Shown here: positions 25,175 through 32,588 of the stretch, one piece after another
How positions within the stretch are numbered: position 1 is the stretch's first letter
How the letters are laid out: the number at the start of each line of letters is the position of its first letter
Assembly: GCF_014596525.1 (NCBI RefSeq)
Contig: NZ_MSJP01000072.1
Coordinates: 1-40,859, forward strand
Source of the DNA: Streptomyces sp. CBMA291
GTDB lineage: Bacteria > Actinomycetota > Actinomycetes > Streptomycetales > Streptomycetaceae
Reading direction: 5' to 3'
DNA length: 40,859 nt
The notes under the pieces: generated by a model
What the model was told of the DNA's origin: nothing
Databases searched by the model: none
Seen by the model: the letters and a program-made list of their open reading frames with translations, nothing else
Position numbers and translations under genes: made by a program

Positions 25175-25207
25175 TGCCTCTGGGGCAAGAAACTTGCCTC
25201 AGAGGCA
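25175..25207. promoter_or_regulatory. 33-bp dyad, probable operator of the XRE-cupin regulator
   Basis: TGCCTCTGGGGCAAG (25175-25189), spacer AAA, then CTTGCCTCAGAGGCA (25193-25207): 14 of 15 positions pair. Each arm is itself partly palindromic (TTGCC..GGCAA and TGCCTC-A-GAGGCA). CATAAT at 25206-25211, a -10 candidate, overlaps the right arm, and the regulator ATG is 22 bp further on. Position and symmetry suggest autoregulation. Confidence 0.65.
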
Positions 25208-25228
25208 TAATCCTGGCGGAATGGAGGC

Positions 25229-25858
25229 ATGGACCACGTCCACGGGGACCAAGCCCCGGACCCTGCCGTTCCCGACGCCCTGCCGGACGTCGCCCCCCAG
25301 CTGCGCGCCCTGCGCCGCCGCCGGGGACTCACCCTGGAGGCCGCAGCCCAACGGGCCGGTCTCTCGCCCGCCCATCTCTCACGCCTGGAGACGGGGAACC
25401 GGCAGCCCTCGCTGCCCATGCTGCTCGCCCTCTCCCGTATCTACGGTACGACGGTGTCCGAGCTGCTGGGGGAGGCGCCCCCCGAGCGGGACCCCGTGGT
25501 CCGCGCCGGGCGCTCCGAGCCCGTCGAGGCGGACGGCTGGATCTACCGGCAGGCGGGCGGCGCCGGACGCGCCCTCCAGTGCCTGCGGGTGCACGTGCCC
25601 TATGCCACCCGCGCCGACATCGTGCGGGTCCACCCCGGCGAGGAATGGATCCATGTCCTGGAAGGACGGGTCCGGCTGGCCCTCGGCGAGACCGTGCACG
25701 TCCTCGATCCCGGGGACAGCGCGCACTTCGACTCGCTGACCCCGCACCGCATCGGCGCCGCCACCTCCGGCGGCGCGGAGGTGCTCTTCGTCCACACTCT
25801 GATGCAGAGTCCCGTCGCCGAGCTGTGTCTCGGCGACGGAGCCCTGCACCGGCGCTGA
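25229..25858 (+). CDS. XRE-family transcription regulator with cupin sensor domain
   Basis: 209 residues. An N-terminal Cro/C1 helix-turn-helix occupies about residues 22-80 (LRRRRGLTLEAAAQRAGLSPAHLSRLE, split at the turn), and a C-terminal cupin_2 barrel about 125-195 (VHPGEEWIHVLEGRVRLALG, LDPGDSAHFDSLTPHRIG). Members of this family sense small molecules or stress and bind short palindromes. It directly follows hpnO and is preceded by a 33-bp dyad, so it may repress itself and perhaps the hopanoid genes. The GGAGG at -1 is too close to serve this ATG; GGCGGA at 8 bp may do so. Confidence 0.9.
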   Translation: MDHVHGDQAPDPAVPDALPDVAPQLRALRRRRGLTLEAAAQRAGLSPAHLSRLETGNRQPSLPMLLALSRIYGTTVSELLGEAPPERDPVVRAGRSEPVEADGWIYRQAGGAGRALQCLRVHVPYATRADIVRVHPGEEWIHVLEGRVRLALGETVHVLDPGDSAHFDSLTPHRIGAATSGGAEVLFVHTLMQSPVAELCLGDGALHRR

Positions 25859-25891
25859 TCCCGCGTGATCCTTCCCAAGGAAAGGCTCGAC

Positions 25892-26044
25892 ATGTCTGAG
25901 AAGTCCGCATCGGTCACCGGCGAGGAGCGCGGTGAAGGCAAGTTCCCCAAGGGCCTCGTGCTTCGCCTCTTCGCCTATCTGATCGCAGGCCACGTCTTCG
26001 CCGGCTTCCTCTACCTGCTCTTCGAGATGGGCGGACAGAAGTAG
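25892..26044 (+). CDS. Small single-pass membrane protein (DUF6126-like)
   Basis: 50 residues from ATG 25892, preceded by AAGGAAAGG. A charged N-terminus of about 20 residues leads to one membrane segment (LVLRLFAYLIAGHVFAGFLY) and a short tail ending MGGQK. The FPKGLV-x-RLF motif before the helix fits what I remember of DUF6126, a small family placed after XRE-cupin regulators in streptomycetes. Cotranscribed with the regulator (33-bp gap). Function unknown; a membrane partner of the regulator or of hopanoid lipids is only a guess. Confidence 0.75.
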   Translation: MSEKSASVTGEERGEGKFPKGLVLRLFAYLIAGHVFAGFLYLLFEMGGQK

Positions 26045-26092
26045 GCCCGCTCGGGGCCCGGGCACGGGCCGGAGCGAACCCGCCCGGAGCTG

Positions 26093-26158
26093 ATACGGGG
26101 GCAGGGGCGGGCCCGCTCGGGCCTCATACGGGGACAGCGGCGGGCCCGCTCGGGCCTC
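26093..26158. repeat. 33-bp tandem repeat with hairpins in a convergent gap
   Basis: Two copies, 26093-26125 and 26126-26158, differ at two positions. Each ends in GGCCCG-CT-CGGGCC, a self-complementary hairpin, and a third related hairpin lies near 26044-26060. The array sits between two genes pointing toward each other, where it may act as a bidirectional terminator. Confidence 0.75.
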
Positions 26159-26177
26159 AGTGGCGGGGCTGGTCCGC

Positions 26178-26999
26178 TCAGACCTCCGTGAGCAGCTGTT
26201 CCCGCAGGCGCTCCCGGGTCTCCGGGGCCAGCTCCAGGCCCTCGGCGAGATAGGACTCCACCGAGCCCCAGGTCTCCTCGATCGTCTCGAAGGCGCCCCT
26301 GAGGTACTCCACCCGCGCGTCGAACAGCGGGCTCAGCAGCTCCATCACCTCGGGCGACATCGCGTCGGGGGCGGTGGAGCTGCGGCTCACCTTGTAGCGG
26401 CGGTGCGGGGCGTTCGACTTCACGTAGTCGGCCTCGATCGCCTCCCGCTCGACGCCGAGGGCGAGCAGCGTGACGGCTATCGAGAGCCCGGCGCGGTCCT
26501 TGCCCGCCGCGCAGTGCATCAGGGCGGGGACGCTGTCCTTCGCGAGCGCGTGCAGGACTCGGCTGTGCTCGGCCGTCCGCTGGACCACCATCGCGCGGTA
26601 CGAGGACGTCATCCGGGCGGCGCCCTTGCCCTCGCCCAGGATCTCGCGCAACTGGCCGATGTCCCCCTCGCGGACCAGCTTCCAGAACTCCTTGCCGTCG
26701 GCCGGGTCGTTGAGCGGTATGTTCACGTTCCGCACGCCCGGCAGCTCGACGTCGGCCCCCTCCAGCTTCAGATCGGCCCGGTTGCGGAAGTCGAAGACCG
26801 TGTGCAGCCCCAGCGAGGAGAGGAAGGCGGCGTCCGCCTCGGTCGCGTGGGCGAGATGGCCGCTGCGGAAGAGACGCCCGGCGCGCACCGCGCGTCCGCC
26901 CGTCGTCGGCAGACCGCCCACGTCCCGGAAGTTGCGGACCTGGGCCAGCGCGGGCTCGTTCGCTTCGACGGGCGGGACCTGCGGCAGCTGCTGCGTCAC
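26178..26999 (-). CDS. Tyrosine-protein phosphatase (Y_phosphatase3 type)
   Basis: 273 residues from GTG 26999, which has AGGAGC at 7 bp. The phosphatase loop HCAAGKDR (H-C-x5-R) lies near residue 161, and the family-defining NFRDVGGLPT is at the N-terminus with FDFRNRADLKLEG near residue 68. These bacterial enzymes act on phosphotyrosine proteins or phosphoinositides; the lysine and aspartate inside the loop (AGKD) are typical of the dual-specificity/lipid-active group. Substrate here is unknown. No kinase gene is nearby. Confidence 0.9.
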   Translation of the reverse strand: MTQQLPQVPPVEANEPALAQVRNFRDVGGLPTTGGRAVRAGRLFRSGHLAHATEADAAFLSSLGLHTVFDFRNRADLKLEGADVELPGVRNVNIPLNDPADGKEFWKLVREGDIGQLREILGEGKGAARMTSSYRAMVVQRTAEHSRVLHALAKDSVPALMHCAAGKDRAGLSIAVTLLALGVEREAIEADYVKSNAPHRRYKVSRSSTAPDAMSPEVMELLSPLFDARVEYLRGAFETIEETWGSVESYLAEGLELAPETRERLREQLLTEV

Positions 27000-27365
27000 G
27001 GATGCTCCTGTGGGTCGACGTTCGGGGAATCGGCGCGGGGCCGGTGTAGGAGGCAATCTTCCAGGCGGTGCGCCCGGGGCACAGCCCCTGGAGAGGAATG
27101 GGGGATCTGTCCGTATTGCGGCTTTGTTTGTAACGCGCCCTGATTACGGGCGAGATGCTTTTCGGCGCGTGAGCAGCGTCATAGAAGTGACGGATCGTGG
27201 CCGGGAGCGCGGCTCGACTTCCGTACGGAAAAAGGAAATCGAAGAAACGTCAGCCACGGAGGGTGACCGGAAATTCGGCATGTACGGACGGGCGGGCGAA
27301 GAACTGAAAAGCCATCGGTTTTGCCGGGGCGAATCGCTCGTCTAGCGTCACCGTCAATCCGGTCG

Positions 27366-27536
27366 GACCGCCGAATCCTGCCACCGTCCGGAATTCCCAC
27401 TCATCCCATGCGTGGCAGGAGCGGGGGACCCAGGAAGTACGCCGGTCCCGCGATACAGGACGGCTCGGGGTGAAGCCGCGCGCGAGCGCGGCCGGACAGC
27501 TCCCGTCCGAACCCGACAGCTCACCTCGCAGGCGCC
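27366..27536 (+). ncRNA. Cyclic di-AMP (ydaO/yuaA) riboswitch
   Basis: Conserved ydaO blocks occur in order: CCGAATCCTGCCACC (27371), GTGGCAGGAGCGGGGGACCC (27412-27431), CTCGGGGTGAAGCC near 27463, CCGTCCGAACCCGACAGCT near 27503, and CACCTCGCAGGCG near 27522. The block CCTGCCAC pairs with GTGGCAGG, as expected for P1. The aptamer ends just before the ribosome-binding site of the LysM/M23 gene. In Streptomyces this riboswitch class precedes cell-wall hydrolases and is expected to lower expression when c-di-AMP is high. The preceding 27000-27365 stretch is AT-richer leader and promoter DNA with no gene recognised. Confidence 0.88.
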
Positions 27537-27551
27537 GGAGAGGAATTCGCC

Positions 27552-28604
27552 ATGCCCGCGAAGGGTAAGCACCGCCGTCCCAGGATCAACCCCCTCACCC
27601 GGGGCATCGCCGCCGCCGGCACGGGAGGCGCCGTCGTCGCGCTCCCGCTTCTCGGCGCCACCGGGGCCCACGCCGCCGAGCAGTCCGCCCCGGCCACCGT
27701 CCCCGCGCAGGTCGTCACCGTCGCCGCCCAGGCGAAGACCCACGCCACCGCCGGGACCGCGCCGACGACGTACTCCGTCGTCCCGGGCGACTACCTCTCG
27801 AAGATCGCCGCCGAGCACCACCTCACCGGTGGCTGGCAGAAGCTCTACGCCGACAACCGCCGGATCGTCGGCGAGAACCCCTCGCTCATCCTGCCCGGTA
27901 TGAAGCTCACCCTCGGCGCGAAGAGCACGGCCCCCGCCACCCCGAAGAGCGCGACTGCGAAGAGCGGGCACCCGAAGAGCGCCGCGCAGCCGAGCGCGCC
28001 TTCGAAGAGCAAGCCCTCGAAGAGCGCCGCCGAGACCACCGCTCCCCAGGGCTCCGGCGACAGCGCCCGCGCCTCCCGGGGCTCCGAGCGCCCCGCGACC
28101 ACGGTCACCACCCCGGAATCCGGCTCCTCCGTCCAGTCCTCCGGCTCCTCGGCCTCTTCCTCGGCCGGATCTTCCTCGGCCGGTTCCGCGGTCTCCTCCG
28201 GCTGGGTCACCCCCGTCAGCGGCGGCGGCTTCTCCACCCCGTACCGCGCCTCCGGCTCCATGTGGTCCTCCGGCTACCACACCGGTGTCGACTTCATCGC
28301 CTCCTCCGGCACCACCGTCCGCGCCGTCGGCGCCGGTACGGTCGTCTCGGCGGGCTGGAGCGGCGCCTACGGCAACGAGATCGTCATCCAGCACGCCGAC
28401 GGCGCCTACTCCCAGTACGCCCACCTCTCCTCGCTGTCCGTCTCCGCAGGGCAGAGCGTCGCGGGCGGCCGGCAGATCGGGCTCTCCGGCTCCACCGGCA
28501 ATTCCACCGGACCCCACCTGCACTTCGAGATCCGCACCTCGCCGAACTACGGCTCCGACGTCGACCCGCTGGCCTACCTGCGCGGCCACGGCGTCTCCGT
28601 CTGA
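27552..28604 (+). CDS. Secreted LysM - M23 peptidoglycan endopeptidase
   Basis: 350 residues. A basic n-region and hydrophobic core (GIAAAGTGGAVVALPLLGATG) end in AHA near residue 41, a probable Sec signal peptide. A LysM domain follows at about 73-118 (TYSVVPGDYLSKIAAEHHL), then a Ser/Pro/Lys-rich linker of about 100 residues with KSA repeats, then an M23 (lysostaphin-like) domain from about 225 with zinc ligands in GYHTGVDF and HLHFE. It should cut peptide cross-bridges in the wall. The c-di-AMP riboswitch in its leader ties expression to c-di-AMP, as for other Streptomyces wall hydrolases. ATG 27552 has GGAGAGGAA upstream. Confidence 0.95.
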   Translation: MPAKGKHRRPRINPLTRGIAAAGTGGAVVALPLLGATGAHAAEQSAPATVPAQVVTVAAQAKTHATAGTAPTTYSVVPGDYLSKIAAEHHLTGGWQKLYADNRRIVGENPSLILPGMKLTLGAKSTAPATPKSATAKSGHPKSAAQPSAPSKSKPSKSAAETTAPQGSGDSARASRGSERPATTVTTPESGSSVQSSGSSASSSAGSSSAGSAVSSGWVTPVSGGGFSTPYRASGSMWSSGYHTGVDFIASSGTTVRAVGAGTVVSAGWSGAYGNEIVIQHADGAYSQYAHLSSLSVSAGQSVAGGRQIGLSGSTGNSTGPHLHFEIRTSPNYGSDVDPLAYLRGHGVSV

Positions 28605-28617
28605 CCCGCACCACTCC

Positions 28618-28653
28618 CCGGAGGCCCGGCACCCTCACGTGCCGGGCCTCCGG
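28618..28653 (+). terminator. Perfect 14-bp hairpin terminator after the M23 gene
   Basis: CCGGAGGCCCGGCA (28618-28631) and TGCCGGGCCTCCGG (28640-28653) are exact reverse complements around an 8-nt loop, 13 bp after the stop. There is no T run, which is common in this genus. Confidence 0.8.
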
Positions 28654-28757
28654 CGTATTCCGGCTTGGCAGAGTCTTTATCGGTGGCATATGTCACCCGG
28701 CGTCAACCCCTCCTTACGGTCGCGTAGGTCACATCCGAGAGGGAAGGATGTGCTCCC

Positions 28758-29552
28758 GTGGCAGACGATTCGAGATCAACAGACAACACCGCATTCGGGT
28801 CGTACGCGGCGATCGGTGACAGCTTCACCGAGGGCGTCGGCGACCCCGGGCCCGACGGGACCTACGTCGGCTGGGCGGACCGCTTCGCGGTGCTGCTCGC
28901 CGACCAGCTGCCGGAGCACGACTCGTTCCGCTACGCCAACCTGGCCGTACGCGGACGGCTCCTCGACCAGATCGTCGCGGAACAGGTCCCCCGGGCGAAG
29001 GAACTCGCCCCCGACCTGGTGACCTTCTGCGCGGGCGGCAACGACATCATCCGCCCCGGCACGGACCCCGACGACGTCGCCGAGCGCTTCGAGCGCGCCG
29101 TCGCCGACCTGACCTCCGCCGTCGGCACCGTCATGGTGACCACCGGCTTCGACACCCGCGACATGCCCGTGCTCAAGCACCTGCGCGGCAAGATCGCCAC
29201 GTACACCGCCCATGTCCGGGCCATCGCCGACCGCTACGACTGCCCGGTCCTCGACCTGTGGTCCCTGCGGTCCGTGCAGGACCGGCGCGCCTGGGACGAC
29301 GACCGGCTGCACCTCTCGCCGGAGGGCCACACCCGGGTCGCGCTGCGCGCCGCCCAGGTCCTCGGGCTGCCGGTCCCCGCCGAACCGGACCAGGCGTGGC
29401 CGCCGGTCCCCCCGCGCGGCACGCTCGAAGTGCGCCGCGACGACATCCACTGGGCGAAGGAGTACCTCGTGCCGTGGATCGGGCGGCGGCTGCGGGGCGA
29501 AAGCTCCGGCGACCACGTGGAGGCCAAGCGCCCGGACCTCATGCCCCTGTGA
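28758..29552 (+). CDS. SGNH/GDSL-family hydrolase
   Basis: 264 residues from GTG 28758. Block I AAIGDSFTEGVGD carries the nucleophile serine near residue 20, block III is CAGGNDIIRP near residue 93, and block V DRLHLSPEGH gives the catalytic Asp/His near residues 181-184. There is no signal peptide, so it is probably a cytoplasmic esterase or lipase-like enzyme. Its last 14 bp overlap the end of the convergent radical SAM gene. A short inverted repeat TACG-N4-CGTA (28715-28726) lies upstream. Confidence 0.9.
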   Translation: MADDSRSTDNTAFGSYAAIGDSFTEGVGDPGPDGTYVGWADRFAVLLADQLPEHDSFRYANLAVRGRLLDQIVAEQVPRAKELAPDLVTFCAGGNDIIRPGTDPDDVAERFERAVADLTSAVGTVMVTTGFDTRDMPVLKHLRGKIATYTAHVRAIADRYDCPVLDLWSLRSVQDRRAWDDDRLHLSPEGHTRVALRAAQVLGLPVPAEPDQAWPPVPPRGTLEVRRDDIHWAKEYLVPWIGRRLRGESSGDHVEAKRPDLMPL

Positions 29553-30399
29553 CGTGCGGCGCGGCGGGTATCCGCTCCAGGACCCCGCCCGCGAACACGT
29601 CGTACAGCGGCAACGTCTCCAGATGGACGTAGCCGATGTGGCAGTCGCAGACGGCGAGGGGACAGACGCGGGGGCGCAGGGCGGCGCGGTACGAACCGTC
29701 GTACAGGTTCCCCAGCTCCGTCTTGACGAAGTGGCAGCGCCGCACGGTTCCCTCGCCGTCCACCGAGATCACCGACTCGCCGGTCCGGCAGGGCAGCCCG
29801 CCCGAGCGGTGCGGATGCCTGCTGTACGGGAAGAGCGGGTCGATCCGAGTCCACTCGGCCGCCTCCGCGTCGGTGTAGACGTGCCCCTCCGCCGCGTTCA
29901 CCCACAGGTAGACGTGCGGCGGCAGCGCCTCGCGCAGCCGTCGCGCGTGCTCCAGGTGCTCGCCGATCCCGACCACCCCCACACTGAACCGGATGCCCCG
30001 CTCCGCCAGCTCACCGCACTTGCCGAGGAACCGTTCGTACGGCGTCTGCCCCGGGTGGTACGTGCACCAGAGCGCCACGCTGTCCCGGTCCGCCTCGGCC
30101 AGCCAGTCGGTCCGGCAGCTCAGATTGGTCTGGATCGCGACCCGCTCGACCTGCGGAAGCCGGGACAGATCGACGAGCGCCCGCCGGTACCAGGAGCGGA
30201 CGAGGCCCTCGCCCCACGGCGTGAACAGCACCCGAAGCCGGTCGTCGGTCCGGTCGGCGACCCAGCCGGTGAACCGTTCGAGCGCGGCGCGGTCGGCGCG
30301 CAGCTGTTCCGTGCTGTCCCGGCGCTTGGCGAAGGGGCAGTAGGGGCAGTCGAAGTCGCAGGAGGCGAGCGGCCCCCGGTAGAGCAGCGTCAGATCCAC
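29539..30399 (-). CDS. Radical SAM protein, STM4011 family
   Basis: 286 residues from GTG 30399. The 4Fe-4S motif is C14-D-F-D-C18-P-Y-C21 near the N-terminus; the C-terminal half has further cysteines (GLPCRTGE, RRCHFVK, CPLAVCDCHIG), suggesting auxiliary cluster ligands as in SPASM-like enzymes. The order of the five genes matches the STM4011-STM4015 set named after Salmonella. Product unknown. It is the last gene of the operon, 9 bp after the second radical SAM gene, and overlaps the SGNH gene tail to tail. Confidence 0.85.
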   Translation of the reverse strand: MDLTLLYRGPLASCDFDCPYCPFAKRRDSTEQLRADRAALERFTGWVADRTDDRLRVLFTPWGEGLVRSWYRRALVDLSRLPQVERVAIQTNLSCRTDWLAEADRDSVALWCTYHPGQTPYERFLGKCGELAERGIRFSVGVVGIGEHLEHARRLREALPPHVYLWVNAAEGHVYTDAEAAEWTRIDPLFPYSRHPHRSGGLPCRTGESVISVDGEGTVRRCHFVKTELGNLYDGSYRAALRPRVCPLAVCDCHIGYVHLETLPLYDVFAGGVLERIPAAPHVTGA

Positions 30400-30408
30400 G
30401 GCCGCCCC

Positions 30409-31755
30409 CTACTTCGGCTCGTACGCGGCCATCGCGGCCCGTACGGCGGGGGAGAACAGCTCGGGACCGAGCCCGTCCGAGTGCGCGAGGCCCTCCGGCG
30501 ACAGCCGCAGCAGCCCCTCCGGCGCCTGCGCGTCCAGCCAGCCGAGTGCCTCGAACCGGGCCAGCTCCCCGGCGAAGTCCGTGAACGGCGAGGACCCGAA
30601 CCGCTCCTCGTACTCCGCCACCGGCATCCCCGCCGCCTGGAGCAGCGACTGGAGCAGATGGCGGCGGCGGGCCTCCCCGGCGTCCACCCACCGGCCCACC
30701 ACGGCCCGCGAGAAGTCCGCCGTCTCCGTGTAGGCGTCGATGATCGAGCGTATCTCCCGCATCTCCACCGCGTAGTCGAAGGAGTAGTGCAGCTCCGAGG
30801 TGTACGAGCGGGCCCCGCAGCCCAGACCGATCATCCCGTCCGTCTGGCAGGCGTGGTCGTCGGGACCGAGCGGCGGTGCGTCGGCCCGCCGGAACATGCG
30901 CATCGACACCTGCTCGTACCCCCGCGCGAGCAGATGGTCCCGGCCGTACCGGTACAGGCGCAGCCGGTGCGCGTCCCACTCCAGGTCGGCGGCCCGCCGC
31001 TCGGCCGCCGAGAGCCGGCCGAGACCGGTGAGCGGCCGCACGTACAGCGGATAGAGGTACAGCTCCTCGGGTCGCCAGGACAGGGCCGCGTCCAGCGAGG
31101 AGCGCCAGGTCCGCTCCGTCTGGCCGTCGATTCCGTAGATCAGGTCGATGTTGAGGACCGGCACCCCGGTGTCCCGGATGCGGCCGAGCGCCGCCTCGAC
31201 GTCGGCGCGGTGCTGCGGCCGGACCGCCGCCCGTGCCTCCGCCTCCACGAAGCTCTGCACCCCGATGCTGAGCCGGGTCGCGCCCCGCTCGGCGAGGACC
31301 CCGAGCCGGTCGGCGGTCGCCGTCGACGGCGAGGTCTCCACGGAGAGCGGCACCGCCCGCAGGTCCACCCCCGTCCGCTGCTCGGCGATGTCGCAGAGCC
31401 GCTCCAGCTCGGCGGCGGTGAGGAAGGTCGGCGTGCCGCCGCCGAAGGCGGCCGTGGCGAACCGCACCGGGTCCCGGTCCCCGAGGGCCTCGCGCACGGC
31501 GGCGGCCTGCCGGTCGAGGGCGTCGAGATAGCGGGTGGTCAGCTCGTCCGGGGCGCCGATGCGGGTGAACAGATTGCAGAACCCGCAGCGGACCTCGCAG
31601 AACGGTATGTGCGCGTAGAGCGAGAGCGCGTCCTTCGGCTCGTCCGCCCAGAGCGCGGCCAGCGAGGGCGCGGGCTCGGGAAGCGGCCGGTACGCCGTCT
31701 TGTGCGGGTACGCGTACACGTAACTCCGGTACGGCCGGAGGGTGCCGTCGCTCAT
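30409..31755 (-). CDS. HemN-like radical SAM protein, STM4012 family
   Basis: 448 residues from ATG 31755. The radical SAM motif C53-E-V-R-C57-G-F-C60 sits in the HemN/HemW-style context YAHIPFCEVRCGFCNLF, followed by AAFGGGTPTFL and SIGVQSFVEAEARA, all typical of the coproporphyrinogen-dehydrogenase-like branch. A C-terminal HemN-like domain is present. It is not the housekeeping HemW, given the operon and the sequence around the motif; heme carriage or methyl/alkyl transfer chemistry is possible. It overlaps the upstream gene by 4 bp (ATGA). Confidence 0.86.
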   Translation of the reverse strand: MSDGTLRPYRSYVYAYPHKTAYRPLPEPAPSLAALWADEPKDALSLYAHIPFCEVRCGFCNLFTRIGAPDELTTRYLDALDRQAAAVREALGDRDPVRFATAAFGGGTPTFLTAAELERLCDIAEQRTGVDLRAVPLSVETSPSTATADRLGVLAERGATRLSIGVQSFVEAEARAAVRPQHRADVEAALGRIRDTGVPVLNIDLIYGIDGQTERTWRSSLDAALSWRPEELYLYPLYVRPLTGLGRLSAAERRAADLEWDAHRLRLYRYGRDHLLARGYEQVSMRMFRRADAPPLGPDDHACQTDGMIGLGCGARSYTSELHYSFDYAVEMREIRSIIDAYTETADFSRAVVGRWVDAGEARRRHLLQSLLQAAGMPVAEYEERFGSSPFTDFAGELARFEALGWLDAQAPEGLLRLSPEGLAHSDGLGPELFSPAVRAAMAAYEPK

Positions 31756-32588
31756 GCCGAGGCCTCCTGACCGGGACCCGCCAGCTCGAACTGCGCGTAG
31801 GGGACGGTCCAGACGACCTCGTGCCCCAGCCGGTGACCGGTGTACCCGTCCTCTCCGTACGCCGTGCCGTGGTCGGAGCAGACGATCGCGAAGCACGGAC
31901 GGCGGCCGCTCATCGCGGCGAAGAGCCGGCCGATGTGCCGGTCGACGTATTCGAGGGCCGCCGCGTGCGTGGCCCGGGAATCGCCTGCCTCGCGGGTCGC
32001 GCCCGGCAGATGGAACCAGTTGGGCTGGTGCAGCGCGGACACGTTGACGAAGAGGAAGAGCCGCTGTTCGGGCGGCAGGGCGGCGACGACCTCCTCGGCG
32101 CACGCCACCTGGGACTCGAAGGAGGTCGGCGAGGCGACGCCGAAGGACGGCTCCCAGTGGCTCTCCTGGAACAGCCCGGGGAGCACACCGCCGAGCGGCG
32201 GCTGCTTGTTGAAGAAACCGACCCCGCCGACGCACACCGTCCGGTAGCCCGCGCCCGCGAGGGCGGAGACGAAGTCGGGGGTGTCGTGCACCCAGGTGCC
32301 CCCCGCGGTCGACTCGCTGCCCGCGAACCGCGCCGCGAACAGCCGGGGATGCGGCCCCTGCCCTGTCGGCGTCGGCAGGAAACCGGCGAAGATCGCCTGG
32401 TGGGAGGCGTAGGTGAAGCTGCCGGGCGCGTGGCGCCGTTCCCAGGCCCCGCCGGGCAGATGACGCGCCAGGTGCGGGATGCGCCCCTCGGCGGCCAGCT
32501 CCGCCGCCACGTCGTACCGGAGCGTGTCGAGGGTGACCAGGAGCAGATCGTGGCTTCCGACGATCGCGTTCATGTCGGGCTGGTTCAC
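31752..32588 (-). CDS. Alkaline-phosphatase-fold hydrolase, STM4013/SEN3800 family
   Basis: 278 residues from GTG 32588. That start overlaps the previous stop as GTGA, the same coupling as its neighbours; the internal ATG at 32573 lacks a ribosome-binding site. Metal-site residues appear in LLLVTLDTLRYD (D21) and SDHGTAYGEDGYTGHRLGHE near the C-terminus. The nucleophile is probably the Thr or Ser in SFTYASHQAIFAG, where sulfatases would have Cys/Ser-x-Pro-x-Arg. It should therefore cleave a phosphate or sulfate ester or phosphonate, not act as a formylglycine sulfatase. Confidence 0.82.
   Translation of the reverse strand: MNQPDMNAIVGSHDLLLVTLDTLRYDVAAELAAEGRIPHLARHLPGGAWERRHAPGSFTYASHQAIFAGFLPTPTGQGPHPRLFAARFAGSESTAGGTWVHDTPDFVSALAGAGYRTVCVGGVGFFNKQPPLGGVLPGLFQESHWEPSFGVASPTSFESQVACAEEVVAALPPEQRLFLFVNVSALHQPNWFHLPGATREAGDSRATHAAALEYVDRHIGRLFAAMSGRRPCFAIVCSDHGTAYGEDGYTGHRLGHEVVWTVPYAQFELAGPGQEASA

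Noticed and set aside
28715..28726. TACG-N4-CGTA palindrome upstream of the SGNH gene
   Set aside because: A 4-bp-arm dyad is expected often by chance in such DNA; too weak to call an operator.
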